Assembly: GCA_038373865.1 (NCBI GenBank)
Contig: JAXGGA010000462.1
Location: 161,765-225,764 of the forward strand
Reading direction: 5' to 3'
Origin: Uloborus plumipes
Lineage: Eukaryota; Arthropoda; Arachnida; Araneae; Uloboridae
DNA length: 64,000 nt
The notes under the pieces are model-generated. The model did not search any database. It was not told the origin of the DNA and saw nothing but the letters and a program-made list of their open reading frames with translations. Shown here in pieces: positions 22,533 through 33,760 of the stretch. The first letter of the stretch is position 1. Each line of letters begins with the position of its first letter. The position numbers were made by a program, and so were the translations under genes.

Positions 22533-23982
22533 GCAAGTAGCAAGGATAGAATATTAGGACCAGAAGAGCAAAAATGCATTCGGAAGTCCTGTTTGGTGAA
22601 TCTATCGAGTAAATATGAATCAATTTGAAGCTCAAAATCTAGGCGTGCTTCCAGTGAATGTTGAAGGTCCACTCTCGGTTCCTGATAGTACGAAATCGCA
22701 AGAAAAGGCTGATGTCATGACTTAAATAGTTCGCACGTGGCTATTAATGCTCATTAATATTATTAATGTGCTAGATCCAGACAACGTGTAGGTACGAACG
22801 CTCAAAAGATTAATAGTGTATATATCTTTTTTTAAATTTTGTGTCCCCACTTCAAAAGGTAAAAATTGTAACGTTTGGATAATTTCAGCAGTTTTATGGC
22901 CACTAATTGTTGACTAAGAAATTCCTGCATACTTGATTTTGTCCCTAAAATATATTTTAATGGTATGGCAACACAGGTATTGTTTCTAAAACTGTAGCGT
23001 GTTCGAATGAATGTTTGTGAATGTTTTTAATTGATGGCTGCCTCAAGTTAATTTTTGTAAATTTAGTTTTCACTTTTAGTTACATTTAATATAGGTCTTG
23101 CCCAGCAATGGATTTTCAATTTTGTAAAGTTGAGTGAGGAGTGCTGCTCAAATCCAAGCATCTTTACCATTTTTCTTTGGGCATTACCCTATTTAAAGAC
23201 CATGCGTTGCTAATATTTGGAGTTCTTACCTATTCAATTGATCAAAGAAACATAACTCTCTTCTATAAAATCAGAATGAAACATGTTCTTCCAGCGCATC
23301 AGGACTGTCTTTTTCTCGTATAGTGTCTTGTTTAAATATGAGAACGCGAAAAGATTTTTTTAACTACTATTTTTGTTAAAAACTACATTTCAAAAAAAAA
23401 GAAAAAAAAACATGCTCTATCGAATGCTGTCTTTAAAAGTAGATGTTTCACTCTTTAGGGGAATCTTTTTCATATAAACCAGTTTCTGAAAAAGATGCTC
23501 ATCGTTAAGTTTTAAAAAGAATAAAAAGAAAGAAACATAATATGAAAATTTATAATCCCAAACAAGACTTTTAAGAAAAGCCCCCGACTTAAATAGGATT
23601 CTATTGACATAAATGTCGATTTAAGGGGAGAAAAATCAATAGTAAAATTTATCATCTTCTTGAGATTTCAGAGAATTTGTTGGCTTACTCTCATGAATTT
23701 ATGTAGTGAGGAAAAGAGAGAAAATGTTTCTAGAATAGAATATAAAATGAAAATAATTTTGGACCAAAATCGTGTTTTTTTTTATTATTATTTATTTGTT
23801 CCTGTGTATACAAAAAAAAATAATCGATTGGTATTGAAATCATTTAAATTCCCATACGAGTGGGAAGTTTTCTGCTGATAATAACTAAGTTACCTGAAAT
23901 GGTCACTTATTAGTATTTGCTATTTTAGATTAGAGTAGAGGGAAATCGGGAGGAAATAGGAAGGCGGGAAGAATGTGACAGG
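22533..23982. other. Intergenic DNA with a TAAT-rich stretch
   Basis: At 22741-22772, CTATTAATGCTCATTAATAT and the following TATTAATG put three ATTAAT/TTAAT homeodomain-type cores in 32 bp. A CACGTG lies just before it, at 22734-22739. No gene recognised. Confidence 0.3.
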
Positions 23983-25063
23983 TAGGGATGCATCGATTAA
24001 TCGGCAGTACCGATTAATAGGCGAAAAAATATTTTTTAAAGTTTTTTTTTTTTTTAATATACCCGCACCAAGAAACTATGATAACTATTTAAAAAAACAG
24101 TAAATAAATGTAATTTTCTTTAATCCTTACTATAACATGCAGTATGAAAGTACAGATTGAAAAAGAACAAATAGCTCATACTATGCCTAAAACTGATTGA
24201 AATATTAAAATTTAACCTTCTGTTAAATTCCTGAACTTAAATTGGAATGTGAAAAGATGAATATTTCATTTCATTTTTTCAGTCAAGTTTTGCCGATTAA
24301 CCGGCGTAAAAGATGTTTTAAATAAATTTACTTAATTAAGAAACTACGCTTAACTTTACTTTACTTTACTTAATTAAGAAACTACGATGGATAAATTTAT
24401 AAACAAGAAATAAATAAGTTTTTTGCAAACACAAGTAAAAAATGTTGTACGAAAGTGTAGTGAGTAAAAACAAAAATAAAAAAAAAATTCAAAGAATGAA
24501 ACACAATAATGGTAATAATAATTACAATTCTCTAAGTTGATATAAATTATTTAATAATTAAAAGTTCCTATTTTGAATAATCATTCTCATATAGACAAAG
24601 TTACAATATTTTTCATGTGTCGATATTTTTCTCCTTAGCTTAATGTTTTTAGATAACCTCTAATTTTTAAAGAATAAAAATCTTGAATTAAATGGCTACT
24701 TAAAATTGTGAAATAAATTTCAATTAAGAATACCCCTAAAGTGCTCATCACAGCTTCCCCTTAATTCTTTAATAATTTTCATGTATAATGTGTTAATGTG
24801 ATTTTATCCACAAAAATATGAAAACTGTTTCAAAGAAATTTGATAAAATTTTGAAATTATTTTGAGAAAATTGGAAAAATGGAGAAAAAAAAATCTACTC
24901 CCAGCAATGGAAAAGTAGCTATTTCTGAAATCGGGACTGTAAAAGAAAAAATAAAAAAAAAAATAATTGTGAAATTGTTAATGTTGAAAGTAATAAACAT
25001 GATTATTAATCGGCTCTGCAGATTGACCGGTAATCGACTAATTTGCTTATCCGTGCAACCCTA
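23983..25063. mobile_element. Decayed hAT-like element with TAGGGWTGCA ends (1.08 kb)
   Basis: The left end TAGGGATGCATCGATTAATC and right end (reversed) TAGGGTTGCACGGATAAG are inverted-repeat-like. Subterminal words ATTAATCGG, ATTAACCGGC and GTAATCGACTAAT recur near both ends. The 8-bp flanks GTGACAGG and GTGAAATA agree only partly, so the TSD is eroded or the call is off by a few bases. The interior is very AT-rich with no transposase. Confidence 0.6.
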
Positions 25064-25507
25064 GTGAAATATCATTTATTCTCCGATTCAAAATGAAAAT
25101 TTATTTTCACCTTGTTTAGCAGATGTAGGCTTACTAGACTCTTAGACTCATTCTACTCTCTAGATGTAGGCTCTGCTGCCCTGTAAAAAAAAAAAAAAAA
25201 AGAAAAAAAAAAAAAAAAAAAAAAACTGCAGTACTGCAAAAAAACTTGTGGGAAACTGTTATCCCCATAAAGGTTTCAAGTAAAAATATAACTTCTTCTA
25301 AAGTAGCAGCGCCGTTCTTGAAAATTTAGTTTCCTAGAGATTTTCTAGTAGCACGGCAGTTTTATTATTATCATTATTATTATTATTATAATTTACAGTG
25401 TACATTTACTCTGCAAGCTGGAAGTACTTTTTCACACTTTATTTCGGCATGTTACTGCTGAAGTTCCATTCCTCCTGATCCTCCCCTATTAAAAGATATA
25501 TGCAATC
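25064..25507. other. Low-complexity DNA
   Basis: A long, barely interrupted A tract at about 25184-25225 and a TTA/ATT microsatellite at about 25364-25388. No gene. Confidence 0.6.
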
Positions 25508-26243
25508 AATACCCGCTATAGTGAAGCCTCCACGGGACGGTGTAAGAGATCACTATAGTAAAGGGTTCACCGCATTCGATTTTTCAAACGAAAAAGCTTC
25601 GCGAAATACTTCAATAATGAACCACTTCATTACACGATGCTTCCATTAGTAATTAGGGCAATTAAGTGAAATAACTAACTATATTGTACTCAATAAGTTA
25701 ACTACAAAACATTACCTTTTTTTACACGGAAGAAAAATGTTATTTTCGACTGCAAGCTTGTATTTTAGATGCATTTCACCAACTTTTTTCGTCAACTATT
25801 CTAAACAAATCCACAGCATGTTGATCAATTGTTTCAGTCGCAAAAAAAAAAAAAAAAAAAAATCTTAAAATCATTGACAGCTGCCATTGGAGCTTGAAGG
25901 TCCTGGACTTAGATCTTTTGTTTCTTCAATCAATATCAGAAGCTCGGTCTCCAGTCAAATTGTTCTTGCAAAAGGTTTTGTTTTGAGTTATTCAGAAAAT
26001 ACCGAAACTCACAAAGCCTGAAAAGCTTTGTTGTACATGTTCAAAGCCAAAAATTATTCGACAAAATTTGGTTCAAGTGGTATCTTTGAAATTTTTGGAT
26101 CGCTTTGTCGAATTTCTTGCATTTAAGGATCGTTATAAACGTATGAAATTGCTTAGGGTTTCAGTTCGGTCTTTTCAAAATGTTCGCTATACAACTGGGA
26201 GATCGCTATATCCCGGGTTTGCTATAGTGGGGCTCGACAGTGT
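25508..26243. mobile_element. Probable pogo/Tigger-like remnant
   Basis: The left portion has CCGCTATAGTGAAGCC and GATCACTATAGTAAAGGG. The right portion ends in TTGCTATAGTGGGGCTCGAC followed by AGTG, which reversed reads CACTGTCGAGCCCCACTATA. CTATAG-rich, CACTGTCGA-like ends are reminiscent of pogo elements. The left terminus is missing and no transposase frame could be followed; the 113-codon ORF that crosses the right end is not protein-like. Confidence 0.4.
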
Positions 26244-26249
26244 GAATTC

Positions 26250-27215
26250 CTTTGTTAATTATCTCAACAATGACCTACGTGTAGGAATAATAACTAAATA
26301 CACGGAAAAGAAGGCAAAAACCCACATAAATTTAAACAAAGCTCGCCTGCCCCCTTCCCTCCCGATGGATCAACGCCGTAAATATCGATCTCTATTTCAG
26401 TTCCTTTAATCTAGTATACAGGCAACTCCGGAAGGATGTTTATACTGTTTAAAATATTCTTATTGTTTCCCTTTCCCAATATAAAAACTTTGATGCATCC
26501 ATAGGAGGGCTTGCTATCCTGCCAAATTAAATTCAAATAACGATTTAATTTTAAGCATTAAATAGCGACTTTTTTTCTGTCAGTATTAGAGTTGCAAATG
26601 ATTGTTACTGAAATCATTTAATTCTCGACACGGACAGAAAAGTTTTTTTTTCTATAAAATAAAAGTTCGCGAAACTGTATAGTAACCTACTAATTTAGAA
26701 TTTGGTTGTAAAGTATACATCATTTTTTTTTCCTCTTACTTTTCTTTTCTTTTTTTTTTTTTTTTTTTTGTAGATAGCGACTAGTGTATGGATTGATCGA
26801 TTGATTTTAGATTTACTGAATTGCCGAAATCGGTATGGGCATAAAGCTTCGACCAATTTGTCGGTGACAAGAGTGCAATACATATCGACTGTTTTTTTTT
26901 TTTTTTTTTCTTTTTTTAATCATAATACGTGCGAGGAAATTTTGTTCCACAAAAGTAAATTTCAATTGCAATTACCTTATCGCATAAAATCTTTTTTTTT
27001 TTTTCATTTATTTGCGGAAATAGAGAAGATTGTTCAACTTCCACTTTTTCCTTTTACAGATATGAACATATTAAATTTCAACTGTTATATTATTAGTAAT
27101 AAAACATCTGCGCTATATTATCCAGTAATAAAACTGCAGACAAATGTTTCTGGAATGCAGGAAACCTCTTTCTTCAACTCAAAGTACTAATGAAAAGACT
27201 TGTTTGTGTGATCCG
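26250..27215. other. Anonymous AT-rich DNA with T tracts
   Basis: Poly-T tracts at about 26750-26769, 26893-26909 and 26991-27003. No gene recognised. Confidence 0.5.
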
Positions 27216-27217
27216 TA

Positions 27218-27725
27218 CACTGTAAAAAATGAATGTTGTTTTTACAGTTTTTTACAACTAATGTTATGGTAGTTAACTGTAAAAATTGCTAATTTTATAG
27301 TAATAAACTGAAAAATTGCTTACTTTATAGTAATAAACTGAAAAATTGCTAACTTTACAATACTAAACTAAACTTGCTAATTTTGCAGTAATAAACTGGG
27401 AAAATGCTAATTTTACAGAAATAAACTGAAAAAATGCTAACTTTACAATACTAAACTAAACTGGCTAATTTTACAGTAATAAACTGTAATATTGCTAATT
27501 TTACAGTTTATTACCGTGCATTTCACAATTTTAAACTGAAACCTCTGCTGACAGTATTCTACTGTTTTTTTTTACAGTATAATACAACTAAATTTTACGG
27601 CAATATACTAAAATTGCTAGTTTTAGTTTATAACTGTGCATTTTAGTTTTAAATTGGTAAATTCGGCTGCCAGTACTATACTGTAAAAAAAAAAAAAAAA
27701 AAAACACAGCTCATTTTTTGCAGTG
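27218..27725. mobile_element. TA-flanked TTTTACAGTA-repeat MITE, copy 3 (508 bp)
   Basis: Terminal repeats CACTGTAAAAAATGA and (reversed) CACTGCAAAAAATGA, TA on both sides (27216-27217, 27726-27727). The longest copy; it contains many tandem-like units of TAATAAACTG-AAAATTGCTAA and shows that unit number varies between copies. Confidence 0.9.
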
Positions 27726-27727
27726 TA

Positions 27728-28199
27728 CTAGCTCTTTTATTTGCATTGAAAAAGGATTTCCTTGTAAACCCGAATTGTGCATGTGAGTAATTTTATTGCT
27801 ATTTGCGCACTTTGAAAATTAACCTTTTCAATATTTTACTTTTGGTACAAAGTTGAAAATCTAATTATATCAATACATGTGTTTTACAATAAAGGAAGCA
27901 AAGGTAATAACTACTCTCCATTCTCCACCTAGTCACTAAACGTTTCATTTTGGCGACTAAACGAGAGGCTTAACTGGACACTTTTTTATATGCAAATCCG
28001 ACCCCAGATAATCGAGTTTTTTTTTTTTTTTTTCTCTCTTTGAACAAATCATTTCTATTTTTATCGCACTTGGTTTGTGATGCGAAAATGAGCCAAAATT
28101 TTCACATCGTACTCCACATCGCCAACGGATAAAGAGAAGCCATTATTTGTCTTACTCTTCTACCCCACAACCTCAAAGATGTGACTGGCTAAAGTTAAC
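27728..28199. other. Anonymous AT-rich DNA
   Basis: No feature recognised; a T tract lies at about 28018-28034. Confidence 0.45.
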
Positions 28200-28203
28200 T
28201 ATA

Positions 28204-30198
28204 GGGCAATTCCACGCATGTGTGGAAAAGCGTTGGAAAAATCAAATTACAGCAATGCGCCTCTTTTGCATATTTTTTGGTTTAAAAATGTTAGAAATTT
28301 ATTATTTATACTAATTTTTTGTCTAGAATGTAGTATTTTTAGTTTTGGCAGCACTTTGAAGTTGGAAATGGAATATTTAACTTTTGGTAAAGAAAATGAT
28401 TAATCTTTGAACGTTGGTAAGTTTCAATTTTTTTCTTTAGATAACTGTTTTAAAGGAAGAATATTGATTATTACACTTTAATTCAACATTGTGAATTGCT
28501 AAAACGAATGTATTCACCTAAATTAAGTGATTTATGTAAACTTCAAAAATGCACAGCTCTATGTAACGTAAGTTACCAAAAACATTTTAAAGTTCATGGT
28601 ATGCATAAAGAAAGGGCAATGCAATGTTAACAATGCTATATCTTCTATCTTATAAGTGTGTGTTAAGCAAATAGTTAAAGTTTTTTTTTTTTAAATATTG
28701 TTTATTTAATTTTTTGTGCTACAATCAAAACGTGTAACGTAAGTTACCCACATATGCAGGTAATGTAAGTTACCTAAGTAGAACTTAAATACTGGTGTTT
28801 ATAAAGAAAGTAAATTGTGAAATAAACCTATGTGGTTAGTAGGAGTAATTTATTCAAGAATTCTTTTAAATGTACTGTATTTACTTAATTTAAATTAATC
28901 ATATTTCTTAAAATGTCTCTATTTGTTAAAAAAAAAAATTACAATACACCTTTATTATAAATTATATGTTTCTTTTTGGCTTTTAAGATATTAATTATCT
29001 CTAAACAATGTCACTGTATGAATATTTAAGAGGTAATTTACAATAAATTATTCAAAAATGACTTCTGTTATGCTTTAAAGTTTCGAAATATGTTTTGAAA
29101 AAACAAATATAAAAGTATTTTATCTCTTACAGGTGAAATATATTTCATTCTGCATTAAAATGCCACTGAACTCTGCAGAAAGATGCGCTGTAAAAGGGGT
29201 ATGTGAAAAGTCATGTGGATATTAAAGATTTATAAATAAAAGTCACCCTTGATGGTATTGAAATATGTTTGGAAAAGCAAAATTTATCAAAACTATTTTC
29301 CAAAGATCCGCACATTGACAATCAGCATTTAAGAACTAGAAATGGACAAACTGTAGGGTTTCGTTTAGTTAAGTATTTCAAGGAACAAGAAGAAAAAACA
29401 GAGATAAAAGAAGGTGAATGGTGTGTGATGAAGTACGAAAATACATTGTATTCTTGAGTTGTGACGATTATTGAAGAAGCAAGTTTAAAGTAAAAGTAAT
29501 GGCTGCTGTTGGAACCTATTATAAATGGCCAGAAACGACAGATGAAATTTATTATCAGAAAGAAAACGTGATTCGAAAAATTAAACCTACCTGAACTTGT
29601 TAATAACAGTGACAAGTTTGCATTTAAAAGTCTTATGTTATATAATATTTTTGATTGGTCATTGAATTTGGTATTAAATTTCTATAAATTCAATTCATAA
29701 TTGTTAATTTTCAATATTTTGATCTAAACTAAGCTGTAATTTTTATTCATTAATTTTTGTAATAAAGATTTGCTTGTATGTAAAATTTTGTAACGTAAGT
29801 TACTGTAACATAAGTTACCCAGTCAAAAATTCCCATAATTCTCAATTTTTTAAATAAATTTTTAAATTTATGAAAATAAATTCCTAAGCATTATAAGGAA
29901 CTGATAAATTATACTTTAAACAAGAAAACAGCTGTAATAGAGCAGAAATTTGCCTTAGAACCAGTTTTCATATTATGTCATTCCCTTTTTGTGTAACGTA
30001 AGTTACTGCCTTATTTTTGACTGCTAAATTTTGTAAAATTTTAATGCATCGAATATTTTTGCATTTTAATTTTGCTTTAGACTGGCATTTTTATAGAATG
30101 ATTTTGTTCAAGGTTTGTATAACAATATTTGTCTGTACTGAGGTGCTAAATGCCTAAGCGTTGGTCAAAATGTAACGAAAGTTACCGGGGAATTGCCC
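28204..30198 (+). mobile_element. 2.0-kb DNA transposon, 4-bp TSD, GGGCAATTCC ends
   Basis: Ends GGGCAATTCC / GGAATTGCCC are inverted, with perfect 4-bp duplications TATA (28200-28203, 30199-30202). The 14-bp motif GTAACGTAAGTTAC or a one-base variant occurs seven times, at 28563, 28734, 28760, 29790, 29805, 29993 and 30172; the last abuts the right terminus. A decayed protein tail occupies 29236-29640. The end sequence and TSD length match the two foldback elements at 40181 and 57707, so I group the three. A 4-bp TSD is known for Sola and Chapaev transposons among others; superfamily assignment is not possible by eye. Confidence 0.85.
29236..29640 (+). pseudogene. C-terminal transposon protein fragment (frameshifted)
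   Basis: An open stretch of 73 codons (29236 to the TGA at 29455) reads KVTLDGIEICLEKQNLSK and later GEWCVMKYENTLYS. After the stop, the other two frames continue the same kind of protein: VVTIIEEASL, then VKVMAAVGTYYKWPETTDE, then YYQKENVIRKIKP and ELVNNSDKFAFK. The pattern W-V-x-Y...Y-x-G-V-V...V-x-V-M...KWP...D-x-I-x-Y...I-x-PP is one I know from C-termini of transposon-encoded proteins in arthropods and cnidarians (a small beta-barrel-like tail). One stop and at least two frameshifts make it a pseudogene. Catalytic domains were not found in the rest of the element. Confidence 0.6.
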
Positions 30199-30202
30199 TA
30201 TA

Positions 30203-31799
30203 GTGGCCAACGTCCAAAAGGTTTGAACGCATTTTACCTCTGTAGGGGGTAAAAGAAAGACATGCAAAATGAATGAAAATTCAGTTAGATCTCAAGTGCT
30301 CATAGTTTCTTCCTCAGCTTATTTTTAGTGGAGTGTCGTCGAAAGAAAAAGTCCTGGATAAAGTGACTACTTAATATAAAGTTGCTTGAAAATATACATG
30401 AAGACATTAGCTTTTATCTGCTAAATATTTTAAACTTTGTTACTAAACCTATTTGTTACTCATTGCTAAAACCTTTTAGCAATTTATTCAGTATAGTATA
30501 TCTTAAAACATATAAATGTATTTAAATATTGACTAATCTAATTAATATTTCACATTGATATTGGTAATTTGTGATAAACAGAAATTAATTTTCTTTTGTT
30601 CTGATTAGATTATAAATCAAAACATTAAGCCTCCCCCTCCCGCCTTTTTTTTTTTTTTTTTGAAGAAGGAAAAAAAAGCTGTATGTGACAAAAGGAAGTT
30701 TTATAAAACATTTTTTACAAGCTATAGTTGATCTTCCATATGTCAGACATAAACATTTTAAGATACGTCGCGAAAACAAACAACTAAATACATAACCTTG
30801 CGACTTAAAAAAAATCATTTGCCAACGGTTTCATACAGAGTGGACGAAAAAAAAAATCAATAATATGTTTTGGACAGAAAAAAGTTTCTAATGCATGAAA
30901 TAAGGATAATTGGATATTAATAAGTTTTTTTTAAATCAATATATTTTTATTTGAATTTAACATTATTATCAATATACGGTTAGTGAAAGCAAAAGGTTAA
31001 TTTAATATGACATGCTTTCATAGCTCAAATCTGGGGAGGGGAGATGGGCGATAGTATGTTTTCATGTGTTAATAATCAATAATCATTAAATATTTATGTT
31101 TACAATTATATTTATTTAAATTCGCTTCAAAATAGTTAAATAAGAGCTTTAATTGTAACTTTGAATTAAGCTTAATGTTAATTTACATTTATAGAAATCA
31201 TATTTGTCTCATAAAAATTTTAAAATTATTTTTTCCAAAACAGTATTCTACTAATTGAAACAATAACTCCATAATTTATAAATTAGAGTTAAAAACAATT
31301 AAATGCATGTTTCAACATTTATTTACTGTTTCAAACTAGAAAATATTTGAGCTTTGTTAAGTCGAACAAACTTTCTAGCCTAACAAATCATATCAATAGA
31401 TCTAACGCTCCTTCAAATGAGCTGCTACGTTACGATTATCCATAACTTTAAACACAGAAATGAGAAAGAAAACTATTATAATGATCATAACTACAACACT
31501 TTTTAAATCAATTATCGGCGATATAATCTCGGGGAGATATCTGCGTGCTACCATAGTTTGTTTTCGAAAAAGAAGTTTCCGCGGTCCACGCTATGAGAGA
31601 GTGAAAGCACTTTGCCGAAGAGCTGCTCTTCTTTACGATTTCTATTTGCTCTTGTAAAGCAGACGGGGATAAAATAGGCCACAGAGTATGAATTCAAGAG
31701 CTCAGTTTAATTTCCTTTCGCCAAAGAAAAAAAAAGTGTTGAAGTTTTGAGCATTATATTGTTGTGTTGACTTCCGACTCGGTCTAACAAGCCTATAAT
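30203..31799. other. AT-rich upstream flank of foxA
   Basis: No gene or transposon end recognised. Base composition rises in G+C from about 31530. The segment may hold promoter-proximal regulatory DNA, but I can name no specific element. Confidence 0.4.
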
Positions 31800-32074
31800 T
31801 AGGTGAACGCCTAATCGGGCTCGCGAGAGAACGAACGCGGAGTAGGGAGCCTGTTGCGGGGAAGAATCTGACGCGATAAGCCCCGCCCCGGACGTGATCT
31901 AGGCGGCCCCAGAGGCGGGTGCTGATTGGCGGAGGGGCGCCTACGTCACGCGGAAGAGGCGGGGCCGTGGATGTCGTTAGTGATCGGCAGGACAGATCCG
32001 GAGGTGGATTTGCATGCAGAGGGGCGTAGTTCCAAGGCCGGAGCGGTGCGAATTCGGTTTTGTGTGCCTTTCCT

Positions 32075-32081
32075 TATTTAC
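32075..32081 (+). promoter_or_regulatory. Fox-type site TATTTAC in the foxA leader/promoter
   Basis: TATTTAC matches the FoxA consensus TRTTTAC. With the second site at 32182 it allows autoregulation, which is known for FoxA genes, but two 7-mers in 540 bp are weak evidence. Confidence 0.35.
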
Positions 32082-32181
32082 CTAGGGTTGACACTCTACG
32101 GACGGAGTTTGAGCCGAAGCGCTGCTAGGATAGTGAAGTCACTTACTCTTTGCCCGAGCCGCTCGTTTCGCCGCTCAAGTG

Positions 32182-32188
32182 TGTTTAC
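32182..32188 (+). promoter_or_regulatory. Fox-type site TGTTTAC in the foxA leader/promoter
   Basis: TGTTTAC is the best FoxA core, inside GTGTTTACAC. It stands out because this stretch is otherwise GC-rich. Confidence 0.4.
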
Positions 32189-32272
32189 ACGGGCCGAGCG
32201 CACGTGGTCTCGAGCCAGGCTGGAAGGTCACCGGTCAGACCCGTGCACCTGGACCGCATCCACACCCCCTCG

Positions 32273-32293
32273 ATGCCGCTTCGACTCGATTAA
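32273..32293 (+). other. Possible upstream ORF in foxA leader (6 codons)
   Basis: ATG 32273 opens MPLRLD and stops at TAA 32291-32293, 45 bp before the foxA start. The context (CTCGATGC) is weak. If the mRNA starts upstream of this point, the uORF could dampen FoxA translation. A longer frame with ATG at 31971 also ends just before the start, but it may lie in the promoter rather than the mRNA. Confidence 0.3.
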
Positions 32294-32338
32294 CTCCTTT
32301 TCCCCTGTGTTGTGATTTTTAACCAAACTTTGTCCACG

Positions 32339-33760
32339 ATGATGCTCAGCCACAAGGGCTACCCGGACTCGAGCTGCAGCATGGGCTCCATGCAGCCCAT
32401 GAGCGCCATGAGCAACAGCTACAGCATGAACAGTGCCACGGCCTCCTCCATGAGCATGGCAGGTATGAACTATTCACCGCAGAGTTTCGGCACCAACATG
32501 ATGTCGGCCTCGGCCATGGGCGGCATGGGGCCCGCCGCCGGCATGGGCATGGGCGTCGGGGGCACCGCCGGGACCTGCATGTCCCCTACCATGACAGCCA
32601 TGACGCCCCTGGGCGGCATGAACTCTCTGAACCAAAGCATGAACGGCATGGCCTCCCCTGCCTGCATGGGCACCATGGCCGGACTGGGCAGCATGAACAC
32701 TCCCCTGGTCGCCGCGGCCGGACGGGACTTCGCGGGCCACGCGGGGGCCGGGGACGGGTCTGCCAGCGCGGCCACGGCGGCCCTCCAGCGGGCCCGCGCG
32801 GACAAGACCTACCGGCGGAGCTACTCGCACGCGAAGCCCCCCTACTCCTACATCTCCCTGATCACGATGGCGATCCAGAACAGCCCGAGCAAGATGCTGA
32901 CCCTCAGTGAGATCTACCAGTTCATTATGGACCTCTTCCCCTACTACCGACAGAACCAGCAGCGCTGGCAGAACTCGATCCGCCACAGCCTCAGCTTCAA
33001 CGACTGCTTCGTGAAGGTGCCGCGGACGCCGGACAAGCCGGGCAAGGGTAGCTTCTGGACCCTGCACCCGGACTCGGGCAACATGTTCGAGAACGGCTGC
33101 TACCTGCGACGCCAGAAGCGGTTCAAGTGCGAGAAGAAGGAGGCCGTCCGGCAGGCCGCCAAGAGCAGCCCGCGGAGCCCGTCGCCGTCCGGCAAGGGGG
33201 GCAGCAGCGAGGGCCGCATGTCCCCACACCCCCACCAGCAGCACCACCTGCAGCAACCCCACCACCACGTGCAGCGGGGCACCCCCAACAGCAGCCCCCA
33301 CGCCATGGGTCCGCAGGGCGGCTACGGGGCCCACCAGATGACGCCCCACCACGGCAACTCGCACCTCGTGGACGCGTGCAAGGCCGAGGACCCCTCCTGC
33401 TGCAGCCCGCCCATCAACGGACAAGGGGGCATGCACCACGCGGCCCTCGAGCACCAGCTCGCCGCCATCCATCCTCGCAATCTCACCGAAGCGGCCGTCC
33501 TGCACTCGGGGATGCTCGCCGCGGGACAGTTGAAAACAGACCCTCATTTCAACCCTTCGAATCACCCGTTTTCCATCAACAATATCATCGCCAGCGAGAA
33601 CAAAGCGGACATGAAACTTTACGACATGGTCCAGTACGGGGCCTACGCCCCCTTGTCCCCCGTGGGCCCCGGAGGACAGCATTCCTTGCCCAATGATGCC
33701 TCTTCCTACTATCACTCGTCGTTGTATTCCGTGCACCAGTCGACGACCTCGGGCATGTAG
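32339..33760 (+). CDS. fkh: Fork head / FoxA winged-helix transcription factor
   Basis: A nuclear pioneer transcription factor of the FoxA class that opens chromatin and specifies gut, salivary/ectodermal invaginations and other endodermal derivatives. The 473-codon frame is uninterrupted. Residues 1-160 are Met/Ser/Gly/Asn-rich, as in FoxA N-termini. The forkhead domain spans about 164-264: [15 protein letters not shown], then [19 protein letters not shown] (recognition helix 3) and [20 protein letters not shown], with wing 2 basic [11 protein letters not shown]. Then come a Ser/Pro stretch, a His/Gln-rich segment (297-311), the EH1-like HPFSINNII (409-417) known in FoxA proteins to bind Groucho/TLE, and the tail [10 protein letters not shown] (456-465). 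I chose ATG 32339 (ACG-ATG-ATG; A at -3); the frame extends 9 codons upstream only from a GTG, which animals would not use. It is a single exon, very GC-rich, ending GGCATGTAG, where TAG is followed by GTAATT, a possible splice donor. The fragment looks complete and functional. Confidence 0.97.
   Translation: MMLSHKGYPDSSCSMGSMQPMSAMSNSYSMNSATASSMSMAGMNYSPQSFGTNMMSASAMGGMGPAAGMGMGVGGTAGTCMSPTMTAMTPLGGMNSLNQSMNGMASPACMGTMAGLGSMNTPLVAAAGRDFAGHAGAGDGSASAATAALQRARADKTYRRSYSHAKPPYSYISLITMAIQNSPSKMLTLSEIYQFIMDLFPYYRQNQQRWQNSIRHSLSFNDCFVKVPRTPDKPGKGSFWTLHPDSGNMFENGCYLRRQKRFKCEKKEAVRQAAKSSPRSPSPSGKGGSSEGRMSPHPHQQHHLQQPHHHVQRGTPNSSPHAMGPQGGYGAHQMTPHHGNSHLVDACKAEDPSCCSPPINGQGGMHHAALEHQLAAIHPRNLTEAAVLHSGMLAAGQLKTDPHFNPSNHPFSINNIIASENKADMKLYDMVQYGAYAPLSPVGPGGQHSLPNDASSYYHSSLYSVHQSTTSGM

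Larger units (their letters stand above)
31800..32338 (+). promoter_or_regulatory. GC-rich promoter and 5' leader of foxA
   Basis: A CpG-rich island in AT-rich DNA. Visible motifs: CTCGCGAGAG (31820-31829, like the TCTCGCGAGA promoter element), GCCCCGCCCC (31880-31889) and GGCGGGGC (31958-31965) GC boxes, an inverted CCAAT box ATTGG (31925-31929), CRE-like TACGTCA (31942-31948), ETS-like CGGAAG (31951-31956) and the octamer ATTTGCAT (32008-32015). No good TATA box lies next to them, suggesting a dispersed, TATA-less start. The transcription start cannot be fixed from sequence. Confidence 0.7.

Noticed and set aside
26068..26409. 113-codon + strand frame
   Set aside because: It crosses the right end of a pogo-like remnant and continues into flanking DNA, so it is not a single coding unit.
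31926..32315. 129-codon open frame just upstream of foxA
   Set aside because: It starts at a TTG, lies over promoter motifs and reads as Arg/Ser-rich sequence without family features. An internal ATG (31971) could at most be a uORF if transcribed.
32312..32338. N-terminal extension of FoxA by nine codons
   Set aside because: It begins with GTG in a eukaryote; the tandem ATG at 32339 has a good context and is the natural start.
32474..33736. 420-codon open frame antisense to foxA (and a 189-codon + frame at 33127)
   Set aside because: Long shadow frames are expected opposite very GC-rich coding sequence with few A/T-rich stop codons; their translations are Val/Gly/Arg/His-rich and not protein-like, and no independent signal supports them.
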